A stretch of DNA of 64,000 nt from Cyclina sinensis. Taxonomy: Eukaryota; Mollusca; Bivalvia; Venerida; Veneridae. Below are positions 44,738-56,355 of the stretch, piece by piece. The notes under the pieces are model-generated. The model ran no database searches and was not told the DNA's origin. It saw only the letters and a program-made list of their open reading frames with translations. The stretch lies in assembly GCA_012932295.1 (NCBI GenBank), contig JAAONU010000001.1:22640461-22704460 (forward strand). Reading direction: 5' to 3'. The position numbers were made by a program, and so were the translations under genes. Positions within the stretch are counted from its first letter, which is position 1. Each line of letters begins with the position of its first letter.

Positions 44738-45420
44738 GAACAAGAGGGCCATGATGGTCCTAAATCGCTCACCAGGGTCTCATTGCTCATGTTACAAGTA
44801 TCATTACTGGTTATTATGGGTGTTCGTTGTTCGCAAATTTGAATAATATTGCAATAATTTTGAAGACTCTGGGTGTAATGGTACTCAAATTTGTAGCAGA
44901 AATAGTTTCATTCTTCAGGTCCCAGTGAACTTGACCTTTAACCTTCAGACCCCAAAAACAATGGGGTTCTTCTATACAATTATCCTATAAAGTGTGAAAG
45001 CTCTGGGTGTAATGGTACTACAGTTACTCTGCAGAAATACTTTTCAATTTACAGGTCCCTGTGACCTTGATCTTTGACCTACTAACCCCAAAAACAATAT
45101 GGTTCTCTATTTAGTAAAAGCAATCATCCCATGAAGTTTGAAGGCTCTAGGTGAAATGGTACCCCTGTTATTGAGTTGAAACGGTTTTCACTCTAGAGGT
45201 CCCTCTGACCATGACCTTTGACCTACTGACCCAAAAAAACAAAGCGTTTTTTCTACTTAATAGGGGCAATAACCCTGTGAAGTTTGAAGGCATTGGGTCA
45301 ACTGTTACTCAAGTTATTGAAAGGAAACAAAGTGTGACAGACAAACAGACAGCCATGGACAGGGCAAAAACAATATATCTCCATCAGAAGGGCGGGGTTG
45401 GTTAGGGGGGACATAACAAT
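44738..45420 (+). mobile_element. Pearl-like element with GACCTTTGACCT tandem core
   Basis: The head ACAAGAGGGCCATGATGGTC is followed by about three units of roughly 125-135 bp. Each carries GGTCCCTGTGACCTTGA-type and TTTGACCTACTGACCCC-type blocks and GAAGTTTGAAGGCTCTAGG. The tail is GACAGACAAACAGACAG then AAAACAATATATCTCCATCA. This is the same architecture as 785-1520 from a different family. Confidence 0.7.
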
Positions 45421-45827
45421 GAACAGTTGAAGATCTAGTCGTTTGGTGTTTCAGAGCAGCAGATTTTTTAAAGTTTTCCCTGTAATTATAAGTCCTAATG
45501 ACCCCCTCCCCTGCCACCAGATGGGGGCAGTTTTTACCGGAGGGTATTTCAGTAGGAAAATGTCTATTGCCATATAAAATTTCTTATATATTCCTAATAT
45601 CTTTTTTTTTCCTTCGATGAATTCAATTTCAAATGTCGACCAATGTTAAATTGTTTGATTAATTATAACTGTACTGTCTCGACTGCGTTCATTTATTTTG
45701 TATTATCAAAAAATAGCTTAGTTAAATTACATCGTTACATATCACCTACTAACTTGATTTTCAATGAACAAAGCCAATTTAAGGTGAATGTATATAAATA
45801 CTACTAGTACTATATTAAAACAAGAGC

Positions 45828-46300
45828 TGTCAGTGGAGACAGCATGCTCGACTGTTTAAGTACTAGATAGTTAAGAAAGAGATAACTATTAAAATTCAAT
45901 TCAAGATCTATAGATAAATAGACAAGAATCTTCTGCATGGTTTATGAAATATCATATAATATTTATTATTTCATCATTGAAAATCCATCAAGAAATAAAG
46001 AAGTTTTAGTAAAATATTACAGCATTTAAGGAAAATTCTAATTTTAAAGGGGAAATCATTGTGGAAATTTGTGTGCTAGAGTTATGAACCTTACCACATG
46101 TGATGTAAGCGATGATAAAGAAACATATATTTGGAGTTTGAAAGTAAATCCCTAAAGAACTAAAGAAGTTATAATAAAACATATTTTACTGCACAAAAAC
46201 TTTAATCAGAAATCTGGACGCCGACGCCGGGGTAGTAGGATAGCTCTCCAGATACTTCGTATAGTCGAGCTAACAAGGTTTCCTTGCTTGGTAGTTTCCT
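45828..46300. mobile_element. Molluscan ACAAGAGCTGTCAG repeat
   Basis: It starts ACAAGAGCTGTCAGTGGAGA then CAGCATGCTCGACT. Toward the other end, the minus strand shows CTATCCTACTACCCCGGCGT followed by CGGCGTCCAG, a block I associate with abundant bivalve interspersed repeats. It is nested inside the 4 kb TIR element. Confidence 0.5.
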
Positions 46301-47108
46301 TATTTTCCTTTTTCTGGAGAGTTTTGACTGTAGTCTTCTTAAACTGTTTAACAATATTTTACATTTTTGCAATGAAAAAGTGATGCCACTCGAAAGACTA
46401 CTATCAATTTTTAACTGCAAAGATCTTGGAGAACGCAGACACAGACGATAATATATAGCAAACTCTAAACGGCAACTTTGAGCTCCATTCTGCATCAGAA
46501 AAGACGGTGGTCCACTCAGACTGTGAAAAACAATTTTCGTTTTAACAATAGTTGACAGGCAGGCCTATAATTTGATTATTCAATATCGAAAACTGTAAAG
46601 AAAGGCGATTTTAGTAAACCACCATGCCACCAGCGTTACAGGCATGATCAGGCCGTGCACCACCTGCACCAGCGTTACCATATGTTTTCTCCTGAAAACA
46701 TCTTTCCCGATAGTTTTACACGTCAAATGAAGTAAACTGGGTTGGAAATTAGTGCCAGTTGGAATTTTCTTGTTAAGGTAAGCTGGACTTTCCTCGTGGG
46801 GTCGCTATCACTGTATTTTCGACACTTTTCAATGCCCTGTTTCAGCGCATTCTCATAAATGATCGTCTTTTTCACGAATGATACAGAAAACGGAAAATAT
46901 CTGGGAGAAAGCAGACCAAGACGAGATTTCGTAAATAATATGAGATCATCTTGCGCATAGTCTCGATGCCAAACTTAACAAACTAACGCATAAAAGTTTT
47001 AATTTTCTTACCTGTGTGTTCCAATTCCTCCACAAAACCGGCGTTATATACCGCACACCAGCGTTACTTGCACCACCTCCACCGGTAACGTATGGACACG
47101 GTGGTAAT

Positions 47109-49260
47109 ATTTTTGTCAGGTTACACTCGCCGATTACCTCACTTTTTCTAGACATTGTAACATGTTTATTGAAGTAAAAGCTAAACACAAGTTGCTGTTG
47201 TTGCGAACTTACAATTTAGATGTTTAACCTAAGTGAAAAGAAGTCGAATATGTTTAACATGACATAAGTGTACTGAAGTTTAGAAAAGTAATTTAGAATC
47301 AAGAGCTCGTAATGAGTTACTAAACCATCCTAGGGATGAAATGTTGTTATTTTACCATTGATTTTCTAATATATATATTTGTCTTATGGCTTCAGTATCA
47401 TTTAAAGCTAACATGTTTTCAAAATCAAGTACGCATGTACTGTGCTATTAGGATACTGACCGTCAGGAGGTCAAAACTAGTAACGACTTTTAACATTTTT
47501 GAACGTTGTACGTATTTTCTATTAGGTATTTGAGTCGGTTAATTATGCATGTTATCACTTCAGAGTTAATCATTTATCGTACCAACAGCTAATTGATGCA
47601 GACATCTATTGAATTGAAAAAAAACAACATTTTATGCCCAGATTCTTGAAAAGAATTTAGACTTAGAACGAATAATGACCATTCAGTAGACAGAAACGTA
47701 TCTGCTTACGTGTATCACAGACAATGAATCTCGTTGATTACACCACTAAAGTACATTGTATGTAAGATAATCGATATTAAGATGAAGTGAGAAAACGAAG
47801 TTGGAAAACCCTGTTAATATCAGTCTTTGGTAGAGACATTAAGAGAACATGACAGAACCCTCCTAAAAATATTCTGACAAAATTAGTTCGCTTTTGATAA
47901 ACTTGCCAGACATTATTGGCAATATTATTTATCTTATATTACGCATTTACAGTTCTGACTTGTTAACATGTCTCTCAAAAACTTATGAGGTGGGATTTTA
48001 CTTCAACACTTACGGCAAAGTTTCGAATATCAACAACCGTAAGACTGTCTGGCACCAGTTTCAAATTGTGTATTGAATCTAACAAGAATCTTTTATTGAA
48101 CTTTACTCTTCAAGGACTATAAGACTGAATGCAGAAGGTTAAAAAAACGCACACTGCGTGGAAAAATGATGGTAAAAAGTGAAAAGAAACTCTGAAATTA
48201 TTTTAAATGAAATAGTTTTCATTTACAATCAGTATGCTATTTACGCTGTCAACGTACTTCAAAAATGAGCATATGATTTGTTTAGATCACACAGGTTTTA
48301 ATCTAGCGGGCCATCTACTGCTTAAATGAGCAAAGGCTGTGGAGACCGATGAAATTTTGCCAATTCGCCACACTTATTATTTAAACGTCGTACTTATCAA
48401 ACATCAGAAATAGTGACCTGCTGAGTGGGCAGATGAGATTCCAAGCATTCACCACACTTTTTAAAGGACAGCTGTTTCTTGTGTATGCAAAGAATGAGCA
48501 AATTTTCGAATGATAATAATTTTTACTTAAAAACCTCTTTACATTTTTCAACAGTTACTGTGGTTTCAGCATCATGAACGCTTTTGCTACTTACAAAAAA
48601 GCTAAAAAATGAAATTGTATTATTCTACATACTTAAAAGGTACTCACCTCAAAATTTTAACAAAATATTTTTTCTCAAAATGAAGGATAAGTTAAAATGC
48701 CATTTCAAAAACTTATAAGTTTTGCTTTAATACAGCTTGAAAACGGAAGAAATGAGTGTTGTTAGAAGCGGGATTCCTAACAGCTTGAAAACGGAAGAAA
48801 TGAGTGTTGTTAGTAGCGGGATTCCTATACCTGATCTACGAGGGAGTAAAACTGATGAGCTAGCATGCTGCGTCTATCATTGCTCTCTATTCAAGATATA
48901 AAGTCTATCCGTGAGTAACAGAGTAGCATATTTACTGATAAAACTAAGAAAAGAACTATTAATTTCGATGTATTTCCGTGACAAAGAAATTAAGAAACTA
49001 ATACAATTAGAGTTCCTGCATGTACAAATAGCTGCATCTAATACATCCATGAACGATGTGGAGGTGAGTCGCTTTCATGACTCAAAACAAAACATCTCTT
49101 TGGAATTGTACTTTTAATTATGTCATAAAATTAGGTCAGTAACTCGTCAGAGCATAAAATAAGAAGTCACTAATGAGAATTGTAGTGTCTTAAGGTGATA
49201 CTTTATAGGATTCATCAATCTTTGATGATATGTTATCTGTTTTTAAGACAATTTAACAAT
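47109..49260. other. Intergenic DNA with a 48-bp doublet
   Basis: There is no gene. Two consecutive copies of a 48-bp unit (ACAGCTTGAAAACGGAAGAA then ATGAGTGTTGTTAG) lie at 48732-48827. Confidence 0.5.
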
Positions 49261-50311
49261 TATTGAGTCTTTTCCCGACAACAAAGTTTCAGGGCTCTGA
49301 TCAGAAAGAAGTTTTGTCTTAGAAATTGAGACTGGATAAATGAACATCCTTAACTCGAGGAATTGTCTTGGTAATCTCAAATGATCAACCCATTTCAGGT
49401 ACGAAAATATGTTTTCCTAATTATCTGATTAAAATGCCAACAATATCATTGAAAGTTTTGTTGTGAAATTTGACTTCAAAGTGGTTGAAAAACTTCTGGT
49501 CCGATCCTGAAAATTTTGAGTTTAATGAATATCTCTCTCATAGCTAAAACGAATATTTTGTTACGACAAGAAAGTCTGATATTATGATTTCATATAACAT
49601 CTTCGATCACACTGTCGAAATGAACCCATCTTAAAGTTAAATTTAACACTGACAATCATCGCTATTTAAGCGTTCGAACAAATCAATGCAAGGTACTCCC
49701 CACTGAAAAAAAATAGTTACTATTATATTAAAGAGGAATAACTGTCTATAGATACAATGCTACGATCTCTGTATAAGCCTTTCTACAAGCGTGGACAGAT
49801 TGAGGACATGGCTTGAATAATTCTCTCTTGTAACTGTTATATCGTGGTCGTTAAAGGAATTAACATCAGTTTTCCCAGACGTCTGAGCAAAATGCAGTAT
49901 GACTAACGAAGTGAAGTCAAAAACAAAATTTAGGAAAAAAGGGTACACAGTCTTAAGATGTGTTAACTTTAGATCTACAATTAAATTATCCAAATTTTGG
50001 CCATGGCTTTTGTTTATTGTCACAAAATTCCGAATGTACATAAATGTAGAACAGAACATAAGATAGATATACATTTCTAGATAAAAGAAAGCATTCAGTT
50101 AAGTCGCTATTCTTTTGATACATGACAAAAAGCAAACAAAGCAGACACGATTCTGACAAGATCTCGGGACAAAATTTCTGATAATGTCAACACTTACAAA
50201 ATTGAAAACGATCTGTTTCTCATTTCTTCTTGTAAACTGTGGTATTGCCGAGTTACAAATAATAGAAGAGTATTGTCAGTATGACCTCTCTACTTTTAAT
50301 CAGTTCTTGTA

Positions 50312-50528
50312 CCGAGTTACCGTGGTCCTGGGGTAGAGGGCAAGGCTCCGGATCCGGAGGTCGCGGGTTCGAATCCTGTCAGAGGCGAGATTCTCTTACG
50401 ATCTTCACATTCCTTACCGCTGCGCGAATACTTGTATGGAACCCAGGAAGCAGTCATCGAGAGTGGCGAATCTAAATTGTAAGAACTTGTATCGCAATCG
50501 ATGTAAAATAAATGAGTCTAAACTAAAC
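50312..50528 (+). mobile_element. tRNA-derived SINE
   Basis: The tRNA-like head has TGGTCCTGGGGTAGAGGGCA and the B box CGCGGGTTCGAATCCTG at 50363-50376. The body ends AATAAATGAGTCTAAACTAAA. Copy A of the duplication lacks it, so insertion came after duplication. The acceptor stem does not pair, so it is not a working tRNA. Confidence 0.75.
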
Positions 50529-50980
50529 TTTTGCTAACTAAATATATGGAATGTTGTTCTGCTTTTCTGCTTGCAATAATCCTTTGCTTACTACTTTCAG
50601 TTATTAATTAACTATACAATATTAGGCGCATTTTCACTACAAATGCAGGGCCAATATGAACTTCTCCAAAACATTATTAACACAAAACTCGGCCATTATG
50701 AAGAAACTCTTGAATTTTCTGAACTTAAATTTAGATTCTTGTTTGATCCATTTTAACGTCAGATGTTTTTTAGATATCCTAAAGTTGCAACATAATTTCG
50801 CGGAATAAGTACGGGTTAAGATCCGGACGGGTTATATACAAGTAATTATTACACCAGACGACACTTTTCCGGCAGCAAAATGACAATGAACGAAGGTGAG
50901 CGTATACTGATATTTGTTAACTATATAGTGTTCTTTGGTAAATAATGTATAGTTAATTAACAAAATTTCAATAATTAAGT

Positions 50981-51060
50981 GTTTTCATAATGGCCTTGTT
51001 ATTGGGCTTCAGACAGTCATATGACTATCTTCGGCCCAATAGCTAGGCCATTATGAAAAC
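50981..51060. repeat. Near-perfect 80-bp hairpin
   Basis: The outer stem GTTTTCATAATGGCC pairs with GGCCATTATGAAAAC (15 bp). After a 5x5 internal loop, an inner stem ATTGGGC pairs with GCCCAAT. The loop itself contains AGTCATATGACT. It could be a minimal foldback element or a structured transcript. Confidence 0.8.
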
Positions 51061-52300
51061 AATTATTAACATTATATTAATATTTGACACATCCGGAAAT
51101 AATCGGGGAGAAATGCAAAGGTATCTTCGAGTTGCGGTAGTTTTCAAAAGAACATTGATAAAATATTTTTCTAAAATTAAAAAAAAATGTTAGAGAAAAA
51201 TAACTGTAATCTAACTTAATAAATGACGACTTCAAGTTTTGATGACATTTTTGTAAAAAGTAGTGTGCAAACTTTTAGATTTAATGTACTCTAAGCGAAA
51301 GTGATAAATTTCTACTAGAAATAAAAGAAAATTAATTTGTATGGAAGAGTTTACCTAGATGTCCTCTTCGAGGATTGTTCAAGGTATGCCCCTGGGCTTC
51401 ACTTTTTCCCGATAGGCTAATATAGAGAGAACTTCAACAATCTTCTTTTCTGAAACAACAAGGACTAGGACTAAAGTTTACATGGAGCATCAACTAGAGG
51501 TTCTGTGCAAAGATTGCCATGTACACAGATAGTTCAAATTAATCAAAGATTTACGTAGGAAAACCTTTAAAAATCTTCTTGTCTGATACTGTATGCCCTT
51601 GAGACTATATATAACTTGCATTTAGGCAAAAGTTTGTTTATCTTTTTCTTATAAACCACCCATATGACACTTGAATGATGCTTACTACTTAAAAGACGGC
51701 TAAATGCTGAAAGCTGGATGTTAATGTTATTTCATTTTTCCCGTGAGATTTACAATCGTTAATTTTCTGTGTTTACCACCACTTTATACACTCAGTTGAA
51801 TGTCTTATTATTATTATCTGTATAACAGACACAATTTTACCACAGTTAAATGTTAATAACAGCCTTTAGACCCAAGTCATGAACACAGCCAAGCATTTCT
51901 ACCTACCTTGATGCAACCGTTGAAAGTGATGAAATCTCATTTTGAGTAGACTATATATCCATCAATTCAAGTTTACAATTATTTTACAAAGTGCATTTCC
52001 CACAGACTACAGTTTGACATGCTTGACCTGATCTTGTGCATCGCTGTAACTGTCAAACTGTATTGTCTTGGTCACTACTTTCTTTTTTCTTCTGATGTTT
52101 ACTAAACAGCAGACCTAAAGTACTTATGAGCGATCAAAGGCCACATGTATAGCCCTTTGGTTATCATTTCTGTGATAAAGACGTCTACAATTTCTGAAAG
52201 CTTATCTGTACAAAAAAAGACTTTGTGCTTTACAAAATATAACAGTAATTACGAGTATTTATGAATAATTTGAACAATCTTCGTAGAGGTCGACTATACA
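51061..52300. other. Intergenic DNA, nothing recognised
   Basis: AT-rich. A possible degenerate copy of the repeat seen near 42 kb lies around 51360-51600. No coding exon is recognised. Confidence 0.35.
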
Positions 52301-53600
52301 ATGATACGTACCGAATACCTAAGGTCTAAGGCATAACATTTCAGAATTAAAGATTTTTAATGATCTTATATTTTATACAAGTAGGAGTCCCGGGGCGTAA
52401 GCAATTTTGACCCCAGAGACTTATTTTGTACACACTTTGTATATATACACTAGGATATGTTTCATACAAACCATTTATGCTCTAGAGGCTTAGAGTTTCA
52501 GACGAATAGATTTTCAAAGTTTTCCCTACACAACACAGTTTAAAATAACTCAGCTATACAATTCTACAAACTTAATATCAAGGTATAGTGGTGAAACACA
52601 TTGTCAAGAACATTTTTCGGTGTAGCTGTATTTAAATCGATTTTGACCTACGTCTGTAACAAATGAAATTGCTTGATACAAAATCTTCAGCTGGAGAAGG
52701 AAGTTTGCTATTGGGTAAAAAGGTTGATGTTACGAAACTTTAGGGCATAATTCGTAATTGTTAGTTTAAATGCAATGATAATAACATTAATACAGCCGTT
52801 AATCAAATATCGAAACGTTTTAACCATGATAAATTATACTAAATGGAATGAATATCCAATTCATATAACTAAATATTTGTTTTATATTACTGAAAATGAT
52901 ATTGATATTTTTTGCATTAAACACACCATTTTTTTTGTTGTTAGTCTTAACTGTTATCGTTATCAGAAATCTATACATATATGGTGCATTAATTTGGTAC
53001 TAAATCTACGCCGATCATCTTTTTAAAGACATTTCTTGTTTATTTTTCCTTATGTATGCTTATGTCAAATCAAGGGACCACCGAGGTAGGGAGATATATG
53101 CCTCCAGGGACAAATATTGAACAATCTTAGTAGATAAGCTCTAGCTGAACCTTCACGCCAAATATCTTAACTCAAGGTTAAAGAAATTAAGATTTTGAAG
53201 TCTTCTCTAATTACGTCTATGTAAAATCATATCACCGCTGGGGCAGGGCCAAATTTAACCCGGGGGTAATGATTTGAACAAATTTTGAAAAAGTCGAGTA
53301 AACCCGCTACCCACAAAAGACTCTGGTTTCTGAAAGAAGAATAAAAAATCTTAAATAAGCCTATCTTAAATTGTACGATCTCAGGACAGGTCAAACGTTC
53401 TAGAGGTCTCCTAGACAATGCTACTAACAAAATATCTCAGATCTAGGCTGTGTGGTTTCGAAAAAGATTTTTCATGTTTTTTTTCCAGCTCCTGTGACTA
53501 AGATTTACAACAGACCAAAACCATTTCAACAACTTTGATAGAGCTTTATGCAAGAAACATTCCAGAAAAGTTTCATCATTTATGGCCAGAGGAGAATTCA
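52300..53600. repeat. Degenerate molluscan repeat copies
   Basis: Two stretches (about 52300-52600 and 53090-53600) contain GGGGCAGGGCCAAATTTAAC then CCGGGGGTAATGATTTGAAC, and ACAATGCTACTAACAAAATA then TCTCAGATCTAGGC. They are similar to 41930-42470. These are old, non-coding copies of an abundant repeat. Confidence 0.45.
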
Positions 53601-53759
53601 ATACATTCAAATCATTAATGGAAAATAATAAAATTTACCAGTAATTCCCATCTTAAGTGTTGTATACAAAGTTTATTTTTGAAGTTGTTTAACAATTGCA
53701 ACTATTGTATCTTACGGAGCCTCTAAAGTGGCATGATGCGATCTTGCTGTTGTCACTTT

Positions 53760-54190
53760 TATTTTGTTTCGTTAAAACGGAATAAGATTTCGTTTAAACG
53801 AAATAAAAATTCGTTTAAAAGAAATTACAATTCGTTAAAACGAAATATGATTTCGTATAAACGAATTAATATTTCATTATAACGAAAAAGATATCGTTTA
53901 AACGAATAAAAATAAAATTTCGTTAAAACAAGATACTACCTTTTAACGAAATAGGATTTTGTTTAAACAATTTAATAATTCGATTAAACGAAAAGTAATG
54001 TTAATTCGTTAAAAACGAAATGAGTTTGTTTCGTTTTAACGAAATCTTATTTCGTTATCATTAAATCTTATTTCGTGTAAACGAATCATTATTTTGTTAA
54101 AACGAAATCTTATTCGTTTAAACGAATTCATCTTTCGTTAAAATTTCGTTTAAACGAATTAATATTTCGTTTAATCGAAATAACTTGTCG
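53760..54190. repeat. Satellite-like array of palindromic TTCGTTTAAACGAA units
   Basis: Over about 430 bp, units TTTCGTTTAAACGAAAT and TTCGTTAAAACGAAAT recur many times with short AT spacers. Each monomer is itself a palindrome, so the array reads alike on both strands and can fold into many stem-loops. Confidence 0.9.
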
Positions 54191-55440
54191 CTTTAATGTA
54201 AACAAAATATTAATTTATTAACGACAATTTATTTCCTTTAAACTGTATTTCTTTAAAACGATATAAAATATATCAACAACAAAAATCAGAGTGTATCGTG
54301 TCACTATAGAGGCCCCCTAGTATCTTTACACCGAAGCGTGTACGTTTATAGTTCTGTAAGACGCTCATACACGAAACCAGATAATTTATTTTCGTCTTTC
54401 TTTCCCTGAAACTATAGAATTTAATCCTTTTACATCTGTGCAAAGGCAATATAAACTTATGTACAATTTTCAAGACATTTACAACCAAGCAATTTATGTC
54501 ACGGAAACGGATTTCCTAAAATATATCTTGTTGACCTATCATAAAAATGCTAGAAGAGGTGATAACATTTATTGATGAAATTATTAGTGACATCTGCTTT
54601 TGAAGCATCAACAAGAATATTGACCGAGTTATCGATGTAGGTCACGACTGCTAAATGAAGGAACTGACAATGTGCTTTTTTTTCTTTCTCTGACGACTAG
54701 ATCAGAATATGTAAGTTGAAGATTCAAATATTATGTTAGAGCATAAAATCTACATATGAGACCACAGGCCAAACAAGTTGGACATTTAATATTTTGTACT
54801 CATAAAAATCACAATTATTTCTGGCTGATAAACCGAAATATGTCAGGAAGCCGACAGAAGAAATACTGCTTCTGGACGAAGCAGAAATGTATCAACAGTA
54901 TAAAGTTTTAAAAGGGCGTCCGTGTGATTCACGACACCTCACACCACTAGCTATATATAAATCTAAACCTGTCTTGTGTATTTTAATCATTGAAAGTCAA
55001 ATCAGTTCTGCTAATTAATTGGATTACCTACCTCAACAGCAAGCATATGTCATGGAAAAGTAAAAAAATAAGATAACCGTCCATGTCAAATTAACATATT
55101 AAGAACGAAGGTAATGAATATAAAATCTGTTACAAGCATCATTACACCCAATTATTATACACGCTATTCTTTAAATATGTATCTGAACGTGTCTAATGCC
55201 AGGAAAATATTATCACAAAATATCGAATGAAATGTACTTTACTAGACATGACGTATTTGCCTTTGCATTCACAAACATGATCAATACTATTTGCATGAAA
55301 ACAGCAATTCAGACAGGGTACAGCAAGATTTAATTAACATGATCGTAATAATGTGTTAGTTGTTCACTATCCAAGGGGAAGTCTGTAATGATTATGTTTG
55401 CTTTCAATGGAACATCCTTTATAAGCTTTTTACATTTTCT
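54191..55440. other. Intergenic DNA, nothing recognised
   Basis: No exon or named repeat could be supported here. Confidence 0.4.
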
Positions 55441-56355
55441 ATACTTATATTAGATATAGAAGAAGAACACAGATTCCATATATACTTATTGTTTACATTG
55501 TGACTATTATTGTTAATATAGGAAAAGAGCACAGAGTCCATATCAACCTATTGTTCATATTATTAATGTTATTGTTAATATAGGAGAAGAGCACAGAGTC
55601 CATATTTACCTACTGTTCATATTGTTAATGTTATTGTTAATATAGGAGAAGAGCACAGAGTCCATATTAACCTATTGTTCATATTGTTAATGTTATTGTT
55701 AATATAGAAGAAGAGCACAGAGTCCATATTAACCTATTGTTCATATTGTTACTATGAGTGTTAATATAGGAGAAGATCACACAGTTCATATCAACCTATT
55801 GTTCATATTAATACTATAATTAATGTTAATATAGGAGAAGGGCACAGAGTCCATATCAATCTAGCGTTCATATTGTTACTATTATTGTTAATATAGGTGA
55901 AGAGCACATAGTTCATATCAACCTATTGTTCATATTGTTACATCTATTGTTCATATTGTTACTATTATTGTTAATATAGGAGAAGAGCACACAACATAGT
56001 TCATATCAACCTATTGTTAATATTGTTACTATAATTATTGTTAATATAGGAGAAGAGCACATGTTCCTTATCAACCTATTGTTCATATTGTTACTATTAT
56101 TGTTAATATAGGAGAAGAGCATACAACACAGTTCATATCAACCTATTGTTCATATTGTTACTATTATCGTCAATATAGGAGAAGAGCACATGTTCCATAT
56201 CAACCTATTGTTCATATTGTTACTATAATCGTTAATATAGAAGAGCACAGATTCCATATCAACTTATTGTCTATATTGTTACTATTATTGTTACTTTAGA
56301 AGAGCGTAGACTCCATAGTCTCTAATTGTTAATATTGTTATTGTCGATATAGGAA
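55440..56355 (+). repeat. 62-bp tandem array, about 14 units
   Basis: The unit is TTAATATAGGAGAAGAGCAC then AGAGTCCATATCAACCTATT, GTTCATATTGTTACTATTAT, TG. Units vary by small indels. Some have CATGTTCC or ACACAGTTC variants that alternate in the second half, which suggests higher-order duplication. Confidence 0.95.

Larger units (their letters stand above)
43075..47103. mobile_element. 4.03 kb element with 725-bp TIRs and 5-bp target duplication
   Basis: The ends start CACCGTGTCCATACGTTACC on both strands. Arms at 43075-43800 and 46380-47103 are nearly identical in reverse. Direct GTAAT copies flank it (43070-43074 and 47104-47108). Inside the arms are repeated TAACGCTGGTG and GGTGGTGC blocks. 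The interior has no transposase, only other repeats (44738-45420 and 45828-46300), so it is non-autonomous. The 5-bp duplication and CAC...GTG termini resemble the Transib/RAG-like class, but the long arms are unusual. Confidence 0.8.
49260..53040 (+). repeat. Segmental duplication, copy B
   Basis: Matches copy A (36075-43000) in order and orientation, at an offset falling from about 13.2 kb to about 10.1 kb because of insertions. Divergence is substantial, so the event is old. Copy B carries a SINE (50312-50528) and a hairpin (50981-51060) absent from copy A. Confidence 0.7.

Noticed and set aside
50312..50385. tRNA gene
   Set aside because: The B box is perfect and the A box acceptable, but the acceptor stem does not pair, and a SINE-like body and tail follow.
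55440..56355. CRISPR-like array
   Set aside because: Units are contiguous 62-bp tandem repeats without unique spacers, in a eukaryotic context.
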